A DNA stretch of 64,000 nt. It comes from JAXMHB01 sp046346965 (GTDB lineage Bacteria > Pseudomonadota > Gammaproteobacteria > Xanthomonadales > SZUA-5). The DNA is taken from positions 1-64,000 of the forward strand of contig JAXMHB010000002.1 of the NCBI GenBank assembly GCA_046346965.1, written 5' to 3'. Of this stretch, positions 50,959-58,611 are shown piece after piece. The number at the start of each line of letters is the position of its first letter. The stretch's first letter is position 1. A program made the translations under genes and the position numbers. The notes under the pieces were generated by a model, which worked only from the letters and a program-made list of their open reading frames with translations, was not told the DNA's origin and searched no databases.

Positions 50959-52305
50959 ATGACCACCCCCACGCTCCCGAGTCTGACCTTGTTGCTGGCC
51001 GTCTGCGCGACGCCGGCGCTGGCGGCCAGCGACAGTGACTTCGACCCCGATTTCGGCAACAGCGGCTACACCCGATCCTTCTTCGACGTCACCGGCGACA
51101 ACCGTGATTACGCCTTGGCACTGTCCCAGGAACCGAGCGGCACCTATGTGGTGGCCGGCGAGGTGCGCTCCACCAGCGCCACCGGCATCAACGTCGGCAT
51201 CGCCCGGATCAGCCGCAGCACCGGGGCCCAGCTGAGCAAGTACCACGTCGATGCCGGCTTCACCAGCGTGCGCGCGGTCACTACCGACTTCGTCGGGCGC
51301 ACCGTGGTCGTCGGTACCAGTCCCAACGCCGCCGACGGCCGACCGGATTTGGCGATCGTCCGCTTCACCGGCACCAGCGGGAATTTGGACAGCAACTTCT
51401 CGGGCGACGGCCTGCTGTCCTACGACAGCTCGAACACCAGCAACGCGACCGATATGCCGCTGGCGGTGGTCGATCGCCCGGATGCCGGCCTGTACGTGCT
51501 GGTGGAGGAAGTGCCGGCCAACAACGTCGATCATCCCTACGTGATCGTCAGCGTGTCCGAGAACGGTCAGACGCTGTCGACGCTGCCGCTGGGTGGCACC
51601 ACCTTCGGGTTCAATGGCGGCAGCATGCTGCTGCAGCCTGACGGCAAGCTGCTGGTGGTGGTGAATGTGGCGATCAGTGCCGGCTGCCTGCGCCCGCGCC
51701 TGTTCCGCTTCGCCGCGAACACGCTGGTCAATCTGGACACTGGCTTCGGCAGTGGCGGCATCAGCACGCTGCTGCCGCCGACCGGCATCCCGAACTGCGC
51801 GCCTACGATCACCTCGATCGCGCTGGATGCCCAGGGCCGCATTCTGCTCGGCGGGCACTCGGCCTCGCTGTCAGCGGCGGCTGGCTGGGTGGCGCGTCTG
51901 AGTGCCAACGGCGCCCTGGACAGCAGCTTTTCGGGCGATGGCTGGACGCAGTTGGATCGGCCGATCAACGGCGACTTCCAGTACGTGTTCGGGGTCGGCG
52001 CGCAGTCCGACGGCGCCGTGCTCGCGGGCGGCACCTTCGTCCACGCCAACGCCAGCATCGGCGAGCGGCCGATCGTCAGCCGGCTGACGGCGAGCGGCGC
52101 CAACGACACCAGCTACGGCGGCAATGTGTCGTATCGGGTGTACACCGCGCAGGTCGGCACACTGACCCAGCAAAACGCAGTGGCGATGCTGGTCGATGCC
52201 AACAAGGCGGTGCTGGCTGGCATCACGCTGGCGACCAGTCCGGCCGACTACGACTACCTGATCATCCGCTCGGCCGGGCCCTTGCTGCGCAACGGCTTTG
52301 AATGA
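50959..52305 (+). CDS. Secreted delta-60 repeat propeller protein with NGFE tag
   Basis: 448 residues with a signal peptide (about 1-22, ending LAA). The body has delta-60/DUF5122 repeats: FDPDFGNSGYTRS, LDSNFSGDGLLSY, LDTGFGSGGIST and LDSSFSGDGWTQL, each followed by strands such as GRILLGGHSAS, as in bacterial beta-propellers. The last residues, GPLLRNGFE, carry the terminal tag of other exported proteins in the window. Divergent from the yadGH operon, 122 bases apart. Role unknown. Confidence 0.8.
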   Translation: MTTPTLPSLTLLLAVCATPALAASDSDFDPDFGNSGYTRSFFDVTGDNRDYALALSQEPSGTYVVAGEVRSTSATGINVGIARISRSTGAQLSKYHVDAGFTSVRAVTTDFVGRTVVVGTSPNAADGRPDLAIVRFTGTSGNLDSNFSGDGLLSYDSSNTSNATDMPLAVVDRPDAGLYVLVEEVPANNVDHPYVIVSVSENGQTLSTLPLGGTTFGFNGGSMLLQPDGKLLVVVNVAISAGCLRPRLFRFAANTLVNLDTGFGSGGISTLLPPTGIPNCAPTITSIALDAQGRILLGGHSASLSAAAGWVARLSANGALDSSFSGDGWTQLDRPINGDFQYVFGVGAQSDGAVLAGGTFVHANASIGERPIVSRLTASGANDTSYGGNVSYRVYTAQVGTLTQQNAVAMLVDANKAVLAGITLATSPADYDYLIIRSAGPLLRNGFE

Positions 52306-52315
52306 GGCAGCGGGC

Positions 52316-52346
52316 GTGCGCGCAGCCGGACCAGCCGGCTGCGCAC
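52316..52346. terminator. Hairpin between convergent genes
   Basis: GTGCGCGCAGCCGG pairs with GCCGGCTGCGCAC (one bulge) around ACCA, between the stops at 52305 and 52356. No T run. Same style of T-less hairpin as at 31567 and 58566, so probably a shared terminator. Confidence 0.55.
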
Positions 52347-52355
52347 CGCCTCAGA

Positions 52356-53054
52356 TCACGCCCAGGTCAGCGTGCTCATATAACCGAGGCCGGCGACCAG
52401 GATCACCGCGCCGGCGCTGAGAAAGCCCCAGCGCGCCTTGGTTTTGAACACCAGCGAGACACCGGCGAAGAACAGCGAGACGGTCAGGATCACGGTGGCC
52501 AGCGAGAACTGGTCGCCGTTGTTGTTGGCCGTGCTGCCCTCGGCGAAGCGCTTGTCGGCCGCCTCGAACTCGCCATCGCTGTCGCCGAACACTTCGTCGA
52601 CATACTCGTCGCTGAGATCGGTTTCCAGCGCCTTCATCAGCTCCTCGTGGGTCAGCACGATCTCGCCGTTGCCGTCCATGTAGGCCTTGCGCTTGTCTTC
52701 CGGCAGGCCGAGGTGCTTGTAGGCCACATCGCTGATCTGCGACAGCAGCATCCAGCTGGCCATGCCCAGCACGCGCTGGCTCTGGGTCTCGTCCTCGGAC
52801 TCGTCGCCCTCCCAGATCAGTTCCTTGGTGCGGATGTCGATCTGGGTGTCGGAGGTGAAGGTCGACAGCTCATCGTTGTAGGTGGTGGACGCCTTGGTGG
52901 TCATCGCCGACGCGGCACCGTAGGCCTCGACACTCTGACCGCCCCACAAGCCTTCCTGGTAGCCGGCCACCGAGGCGCCGATGGCGCCGAGGCCGAGCAG
53001 GATCGCGGCCGATAGTTCAAAAGGATCAAACGGCTTCTTGTCGTCGTCACTCAT
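52356..53054 (-). CDS. Membrane protein of unknown function
   Basis: 232 residues, starting MSDDDKKPFDPFELSAAILL with one N-terminal helix (about 14-34), a long acidic soluble region, and two C-terminal helices (about 178-200 and 208-228). The soluble part includes YMDGNGEIVLTHEELMKAL, which looks like a single EF-hand calcium loop (D-x-N-G-x-I pattern). AGGGGA lies upstream of ATG 53054. Divergent from hslV. I do not recognise the family. Confidence 0.6.
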   Translation of the reverse strand: MSDDDKKPFDPFELSAAILLGLGAIGASVAGYQEGLWGGQSVEAYGAASAMTTKASTTYNDELSTFTSDTQIDIRTKELIWEGDESEDETQSQRVLGMASWMLLSQISDVAYKHLGLPEDKRKAYMDGNGEIVLTHEELMKALETDLSDEYVDEVFGDSDGEFEAADKRFAEGSTANNNGDQFSLATVILTVSLFFAGVSLVFKTKARWGFLSAGAVILVAGLGYMSTLTWA

Positions 53055-53306
53055 GGCATTCCCCTGAATAGTGATCACCGCGCAGCCCCAAGCGCGCGGC
53101 TGGAAGGCGGCAGCAGCCATGCGCCGCATGCCGACCAGCGCGAATCTAGCCTGAATTGGGGATGCGGTGGATGTTGCCGGCGATGCACAGGCTGCGCCGG
53201 CGGTTGCGCACGGGAGGGCGGTGCGTGGCCGAGCCGCCCGCGCAGGGCTTGCGCCGCGCCAGACCGCCCCCATGTCTGGCTGCTCGCACCCAGCCAGATT
53301 GCCGCC

Positions 53307-53843
53307 ATGCTCGAGTCCTATCACGGTACCACCATCGTTTCCGTCCGCCGTGGCGCGGAAGTCGTCATGGGCGGCGACGGCCAGGTCTCGCTGGGCAACA
53401 CGGTGGTCAAAGGCAATGCCCGCAAGGTCCGCCGGCTGGGCAAGGGCCAGGTGTTGGCCGGCTTCGCCGGCGCCACCGCCGATGCCTTCACGCTGTTCGA
53501 ACTGTTCGACGCCAAGCTGGAAAAGCACGGCGGCAACCTGACCCGCGCCGCGGTGGAGCTGGCCAAGGACTGGCGCACCGAGCGCCGCCTGATGCGCCTG
53601 GAAGCGCTGCTCGCCGTCGCCGACAAAGAAGCCTCGCTGCTGATCACCGGCAATGGCGACGTGCTGGAACCCGAAAACGGCCTGATCGCCATCGGCTCCG
53701 GCGGCAACTACGCCCAAGCCGCCGCCAAAGCCCTGCTCGACAACACCGAACTCCCCCCGCGCCAGATCGTCGAACGCGCGCTGCATATCGCCGCCGATAT
53801 CTGTGTGTATACCAATCACAACTTGACGTTGGAGGAGTTGTGA
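53307..53843 (+). CDS. hslV: ATP-dependent protease proteolytic subunit HslV
   Basis: 178 residues (E. coli 176). N-terminal-nucleophile protease of the proteasome-like HslVU complex. GTTIVSVRRG places the catalytic Thr at residue 8 after a short propeptide (MLESYHG); GGDGQVSLGNTVVK, GFAGATADAFTLFE and AIGSGGNYAQAAA are family blocks. Its stop shares one base with the start of the four-helix-bundle ORF (TGATG), not with hslU as would be expected. Confidence 0.97.
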   Translation: MLESYHGTTIVSVRRGAEVVMGGDGQVSLGNTVVKGNARKVRRLGKGQVLAGFAGATADAFTLFELFDAKLEKHGGNLTRAAVELAKDWRTERRLMRLEALLAVADKEASLLITGNGDVLEPENGLIAIGSGGNYAQAAAKALLDNTELPPRQIVERALHIAADICVYTNHNLTLEEL

Positions 53844-54280
53844 TGGAGCGGGAAAAAGGGAAAAGGGAAAGGGAAAAAGGTGGGCCGCCTGGAGCTGTCG
53901 GGGAGTTGCCGCGTTCATTTAGGCCGGCGCATTATGACCTGGAGGCCTGGAAGGCGGCGATGCGGCTGGTGGGCGCCGTCTATCGATTGAGCGCTGATTT
54001 TCCCGTGTCGGAACAATTCGGATTGATTGCGCAAATTCGGCGTGCCGCGATTGGCGCGCCCAGCAACATTGCAGAAGGTGCAGCGCGTGGCAGCAATGGA
54101 GAGATGGCGCGTTATTGCGTGCTGGCGCGCGCATCATTGATGGAAGTCGACACCCAGCTCTGGCTGGCTCAGGATCTCGGCTTCTGCGCCGACACCAGCG
54201 CACTGCGCGCCCAGATACACGATTGCGTGGCCCTGTTAAATGGCCTGATCCGCCACCGCCGCGCCCGCGCAGCCCAGTAG
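53843..54280 (+). CDS. Four-helix bundle protein (S23/IVS type) inserted between hslV and hslU
   Basis: 145 residues if started at ATG 53843. From about residue 30 it matches the S23/intervening-sequence family: HYDLEAWKAAMRLVGAVYRL, FPVSEQFGLIAQIRRAAIGA, PSNIAEGAARGSNGEMARY and LMEVDTQLWLAQDLGF, the four helices. The first 14 codons (MEREKGKREREKGG) are simply the left polypurine tract read as protein, so the real start may be a later TTG or GTG. The family is known from IVSs of 23S rRNA and as scattered accessory genes; its function is unsettled. Here it splits a conserved operon. Confidence 0.85.
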   Translation: MEREKGKREREKGGPPGAVGELPRSFRPAHYDLEAWKAAMRLVGAVYRLSADFPVSEQFGLIAQIRRAAIGAPSNIAEGAARGSNGEMARYCVLARASLMEVDTQLWLAQDLGFCADTSALRAQIHDCVALLNGLIRHRRARAAQ

Positions 54281-54322
54281 CCCCTGCCGTCCCTTTCCCC
54301 TTTTCCATTTTCCTTTTCCCCC
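53848..54322. mobile_element. Putative cassette bounded by inverted polypurine tracts
   Basis: The left tract at 53848-53884 is built of GGGAAAA-like units; the right one at 54291-54322 is the complement (CCCTTTCCCCTTTTCC and onward). Together they bound the four-helix-bundle gene and nothing else. The segment sits exactly between the hslV stop and the hslU start, two genes that normally adjoin. No transposase is inside. No clear target duplication is visible. Mobility is inferred from the insertion and from the similar gene-less element in the tolQ-tolR gap. Confidence 0.5.
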
Positions 54323-54326
54323 GACC

Positions 54327-55655
54327 ATGACCCCCCAATCCATAGTCTCCGCTCTCGATCAATATGTCATTGGCCAGCAGGCTGCCAAGCGTGCGGTGGC
54401 GATTGCCTTGCGCAATCGCTGGCGCCGGATGCAGTTGGATCCGGTGATGCGCAATGAAGTCATGCCGAAGAACATCCTGATGATCGGTCCGACCGGTGTC
54501 GGCAAAACCGAGATTGCGCGGCGCCTGGCGACCTTGGCGAATGCGCCGTTTGTGAAAGTCGAGGCCACCAAGTTCACTGAGGTGGGTTATGTCGGCAAGG
54601 ACGTCGAAACCATCATTCGCGATCTCGTCGATGCCGCGGTCAAGCTCACGCGCGAGACGGCGACGGCCAAGGTGCGGGCGCAGGCCGAGGAGAAGGCCGA
54701 GGAGCGCATTCTCGATGTGCTGGTGCCGCGGCGGCAGGGTCTGTCCTTTGACCACAATCCCAGCGACAGCGTCGATCGCGATCAGGAAACCCGCCAGAAG
54801 CTGCGTCAGCGCTTGCGCGATGGTCTGCTCGATGAGCGCGAGATCGAGATCGAGCTGAGTCAGTCGCTGGGCGTGGAAATCGCCGCACCGCCGGGCATGG
54901 AGGAAATGACCAGCCAGCTCAAGGGCTTGTTCCAGAACCTCGCCAATCAGCAGACCAAGAAGCGCAAGCTGCCGATCGCCAAGGCGCGCACGCTGTTGAT
55001 CGAGGAAGAGGCGGCCAAGCTGGTCAACGACGAGGAAATCAAGACGCAGGCGGTGTGGAATGTCGAGCAGAACGGCATCGTCTTCATCGACGAGATCGAC
55101 AAGGTGTGCCGGCGCGGCGAGACCTCCGGCGCGGATGTCAGCCGCGAGGGCGTGCAGCGCGATTTGCTGCCGCTGGTCGAGGGCTCGACGGTGTCGACCA
55201 AGTACGGCCCGGTGAAAACCGACCACATCTTGTTCATTGCCTCGGGCGCCTTCCATCTGGCGAAACCCTCGGATCTGATTCCCGAACTGCAGGGTCGCTT
55301 CCCGATCCGCGTCGAGCTCGGCACGCTCAGCGTCGATGATTTCGAGCGCATCCTGTCGGAGCCTTCGAACGCGCTGACGCGCCAGTACGCGGCGCTGATG
55401 GCCACCGAGGGCCTGACGCTGGAGTTCACCCGCGAGGGCATCCGTCGCCTCGCCGAGATCGCCGCGCAGGTCAACGAGCGCATGGAAAACATCGGTGCGC
55501 GTCGGCTGCACACGGTGCTCGAGAAGCTGCTCGAGCCGCTGTCCTTCGACGCGCCCGAGCGCCAGGGTGAGACCGTCGTCATCGACGCCGCCTTCGTCGA
55601 TCGCCACCTGGCCGAACTGGCCCGCAATGAGGACTTGAGCCGCTACATCCTGTAA
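54327..55655 (+). CDS. hslU: ATP-dependent protease ATPase subunit HslU
   Basis: 442 residues (E. coli 443). AAA+ unfoldase feeding HslV. Marks: IVSALDQYVIGQQAAKRAVA, Walker A GPTGVGKTE (about 54-62), the I domain (about 110-240), Walker B IVFIDEIDKV, and the C-terminal SRYIL tail that inserts into HslV. Odd point: the 30 bases before the ATG are almost all pyrimidine, so there is no Shine-Dalgarno; they are the right end of the inserted cassette. Confidence 0.97.
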   Translation: MTPQSIVSALDQYVIGQQAAKRAVAIALRNRWRRMQLDPVMRNEVMPKNILMIGPTGVGKTEIARRLATLANAPFVKVEATKFTEVGYVGKDVETIIRDLVDAAVKLTRETATAKVRAQAEEKAEERILDVLVPRRQGLSFDHNPSDSVDRDQETRQKLRQRLRDGLLDEREIEIELSQSLGVEIAAPPGMEEMTSQLKGLFQNLANQQTKKRKLPIAKARTLLIEEEAAKLVNDEEIKTQAVWNVEQNGIVFIDEIDKVCRRGETSGADVSREGVQRDLLPLVEGSTVSTKYGPVKTDHILFIASGAFHLAKPSDLIPELQGRFPIRVELGTLSVDDFERILSEPSNALTRQYAALMATEGLTLEFTREGIRRLAEIAAQVNERMENIGARRLHTVLEKLLEPLSFDAPERQGETVVIDAAFVDRHLAELARNEDLSRYIL

Positions 55656-55688
55656 TTTCGCGCTCCTTTTTGGGGTCGGGGTCGCGCC

Positions 55689-57662
55689 ATGCTCAATCCG
55701 CAACAACAGGAAGCCGTCCGCTATCTGGACGGCCCGCTGCTGGTGCTGGCGGGCGCCGGCTCCGGCAAGACCAGCGTGATCACGCAAAAGATCGCGCATC
55801 TCGCGCGCTCGGGCTTGTATGCGATCAACGAGATCGCGGCGATCACCTTCACCAACAAGGCCGCGCGCGAGATGCGCGAGCGCGCCGCCAAGCTGCTGGG
55901 CGAGGGCGCCTCGGAAGGGCTGACGGTGTCGACCTTCCATGCCATGGGCATGCGCTTTCTCGAGATCGAGCATGCCAAGGCCGGTTTGCGCCGCGGCTTT
56001 TCGATCCTCGGCGAGGACGACAGCCGCGCGCTGATCAAGGATCTGGCGCCCAAGAGCGCCAACAACGAGGTGCTGGAGCGGCTGCGCTTTCTGATCGGCC
56101 GCGCCAAGAATCAGGGCCTGAACCCCGAGCAGGCGCTGGCACGCGCGCAGACGCCGCGCGAGCGCGAAGCCGCCGAACTCTATGCCAGCTATGCGCAGCG
56201 GCTGCTGGCCTTCAACGCGGTGGATTTCGACGACTTGATCGCGCTGCCGGTGCGGCTGCTCGACGCCGACGAGGACACGCGCGCCAAATGGCAGCGCAAG
56301 TATCGCTATCTGCTGGTCGACGAGTACCAGGACACCAACGACGCCCAGTACCGCATGCTGCGGCTGCTGGCCGGCGAGCGCGGCATGTTCACCGCGGTGG
56401 GCGATGACGATCAGTCGATCTACGCCTGGCGCGGCGCCAATCCGGAGAATCTGGCCGAGTTGGGGCGCGACTACCCGACGCTGAAGATCGTCAAGCTGGA
56501 ACAAAACTACCGCTGCGCCCAGCGCATCCTGCGCGCCGCCAACGCGGTGATCGGCCAGAACCCGCATCTGCACCCAAAGAAGCTGTGGAGCGCGCTGCCG
56601 GACGGCGATCCGATCCGCATCGTTGCGCGTGGCAGCGACACCGACGAGTCCGAGTTCGTCGCCGCCGAAATCAACCACCGCCAGCTGGTGGACAAGTGCA
56701 AGCCGCGCGATTTCGCCGTGCTGTTCCGCAGCAACCACCAGGCGCGCTCGCTGGAACTGGCGCTGCGGGCGATGAAGGTGCCCTATCACCTGTCGGGCGC
56801 CACCTCCTTCTTTGATCGGCAGGAGATCAAGGATGTGATGGCCTATCTGCGCCTGCTGGCGAACCCCGACGATGACGCCGCCTTCGTGCGCGCGGTGGCG
56901 ACGCCGCGGCGCGATGTGGGCGCGACCACGCTGGAGAAGCTGGCGGAAGCCGCGCGGGGACGGGGATTGTCGCTGGCGCGTGCGGCCGGCTCACAGGCGC
57001 TGCTCGGCACGCTGACGCCGCGTGCCGGGCGAGCGCTCGCGGCCTTCTCCGACCAGTTGGAGCAGTGGCGTCGAGTCAGTCAAAGCCTGCGTCCGCGCGC
57101 GCTGATCGAGCAGCTGATCCGCGAGTCGGGCTTGAGCCAGCACTGGCGCGAGGACGCCAAGCGCCCGGAGATGGCCGAGCGTCGTCAGCAGCAGGTGCAG
57201 GCATTCCTGGAGTGGATCGGGGATCGCCGCGAGAACTCGCTGGCGCAACTGCTGACCCAGCTGATGCTGGAAAGCCAGGACGACGAACCCGGCGACCGCG
57301 TGCGCCTGATGACGCTGCACAGCGCCAAGGGCCTGGAGTTCCGCCACGTGTTTCTGGTCGGCGTCGAGGACGGCATCCTGCCGCACGTGTCCTCGATCGA
57401 CGAGGGTCGCGTGGAAGAGGAGCGCCGACTGTTCTACGTCGGCATGACTCGCGCCAAGGAAACGCTGACGCTGTCCTACTGCCGCCAGCGCAGTCGTTAC
57501 GGCCGCGAGGAAACGCCCGATCCCAGCCGTTTTCTCGATGAGCTGCCGGCCAGCGAGGTGCGTTGGGTCGGCAAGGGCGAGAAGACCGTGCTCAGCGCCG
57601 AGGAAAAGCAGCGCGCCGCACGTCCGCATCTGGACGCCATCAAGGCGCTGCTCGGCGCCTGA
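55689..57662 (+). CDS. rep: ATP-dependent DNA helicase Rep
   Basis: 657 residues (E. coli 673). Superfamily 1A 3-prime to 5-prime helicase that clears protein blocks ahead of replication forks. Marks: LNPQQQEAVRYLDGPLLVLA with AGAGSGKT (motif I), ITFTNKAAREMRER (Ia), VDEYQDTND (II), VGDDDQSIYAWRGA (III), LEQNYRC (IV), MTLHSAKGLEF (V) and YVGMTRAKETL (VI). The DDDQSIYAWRGA form and overall length favour Rep over UvrD or PcrA. It starts 33 bases after hslU. Confidence 0.93.
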   Translation: MLNPQQQEAVRYLDGPLLVLAGAGSGKTSVITQKIAHLARSGLYAINEIAAITFTNKAAREMRERAAKLLGEGASEGLTVSTFHAMGMRFLEIEHAKAGLRRGFSILGEDDSRALIKDLAPKSANNEVLERLRFLIGRAKNQGLNPEQALARAQTPREREAAELYASYAQRLLAFNAVDFDDLIALPVRLLDADEDTRAKWQRKYRYLLVDEYQDTNDAQYRMLRLLAGERGMFTAVGDDDQSIYAWRGANPENLAELGRDYPTLKIVKLEQNYRCAQRILRAANAVIGQNPHLHPKKLWSALPDGDPIRIVARGSDTDESEFVAAEINHRQLVDKCKPRDFAVLFRSNHQARSLELALRAMKVPYHLSGATSFFDRQEIKDVMAYLRLLANPDDDAAFVRAVATPRRDVGATTLEKLAEAARGRGLSLARAAGSQALLGTLTPRAGRALAAFSDQLEQWRRVSQSLRPRALIEQLIRESGLSQHWREDAKRPEMAERRQQQVQAFLEWIGDRRENSLAQLLTQLMLESQDDEPGDRVRLMTLHSAKGLEFRHVFLVGVEDGILPHVSSIDEGRVEEERRLFYVGMTRAKETLTLSYCRQRSRYGREETPDPSRFLDELPASEVRWVGKGEKTVLSAEEKQRAARPHLDAIKALLGA

Positions 57663-57678
57663 GTTCGGGCGCCAGCGG

Positions 57679-57835
57679 CTAGGGAAGCTCTTGCCAAACA
57701 TGGGTGCGTAGTAGCGAAAGCGGGGCGGGGGTCAAGGGGCGGGGGACCAGCACTGCCGCGCTTCCGAGCACTGTCGCAGGTACCTGTTTGCCGCCCGAGT
57801 AAGCGCGCCAGGGGCGAGACAGGGACTCTGGTCAA
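57679..57835 (-). repeat. Modular dispersed repeat, single unit in reverse orientation
   Basis: Read on the minus strand: CAGAGTCCCTGTCTCGCC, GGCGCGCTTACTCGGGCGGC, AAACAGGTACCTGCGAC, then AAGCGCGGCAGTGCTGGTCC, a CCCCCGCCCC block, and CACCCATGTTTGGCAAGAGC. It is the same unit as the second one at 35785-35922 and the third at 58405-58556. It starts 17 bases after the rep stop. Confidence 0.8.
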
Positions 57836-57854
57836 GTATCGTGGCCGCGACGGC

Positions 57855-58049
57855 GGCTGAATCGGTCTCCAGCAAGGAAGTCGCCGAAGGGCATAGCCAG
57901 CTCTCTGGCCGAGGCGACTGACGACGCTGGAGGCCGATTCAGCCCCGTCCCGAAGTGTTGCGGCCAGAATCGTCCGCCGCCTCAAACCGGTCCTTGGCCA
58001 GAGAGCCCGGCTATGCCCTGCGGACCGCGCCTAGCGGCAGACGATTCTG
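57855..58049. other. Twin structured hairpin elements with shared core and covarying stems
   Basis: Element 1 (57855-57944): outer stem GGCTGAATCGG..CTCCAGC with GCTGGAG..CCGATTCAGCC; inner stem AGTCGCC (57879) with GGCGACT (57913); core GGGCATAGCC..CTCTCTGGCC (57889-57910). Element 2 (57965-58049) is in the opposite orientation: outer stem CAGAATCGTC with GACGATTCTG extended by CGCCGC/GCGGC; inner stem CGGTCC (57988) with GGACCG (58022); the same core on the other strand (57996-58018). Layout and core are the same but the stem sequences differ while pairing is kept. That is covariation, so the fold is selected. It may be a structured RNA or a DNA hairpin element. Not recognised. Confidence 0.7.
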
Positions 58050-58067
58050 ACTCGCAACGCGGCTCAC

Positions 58068-58556
<489 letters not shown>

Positions 58557-58565
58557 GGTTGCTTG

Positions 58566-58602
58566 CCGCGCACCGGCGTTGAGCGTCAACGCCGGTGCGC
58601 GG
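58566..58602 (-). terminator. Long perfect hairpin downstream of the secreted DUF11 gene
   Basis: CCGCGCACCGGCGTTGA pairs perfectly over 17 bp with TCAACGCCGGTGCGCGG around GCG, ending nine bases after the stop codon of the minus-strand gene at 58612. No T run follows. The position fits transcript termination or 3-prime-end protection. Confidence 0.65.
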
Positions 58603-58611
58603 TGCATGCGC

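Noticed and set aside
53156..53842. Upstream extension of the four-helix-bundle frame through hslV
   Set aside because: The extension is read out of frame with hslV and is Arg-rich noise; hslV has full family motifs.
57497..57985. Open frame covering the dispersed repeat after rep
   Set aside because: It overlaps the real rep 3-prime end and the repeat; the same translated phrases appear wherever the repeat occurs, so it is a repeat artefact.
57855..58049. Integron attC site or tRNA-like cloverleaf as explanation for the twin hairpins
   Set aside because: The conserved attC ends (RYYYAAC and GTTRRRY) and an integrase are absent, and there is no T-loop, anticodon stem or CCA end of a tRNA.
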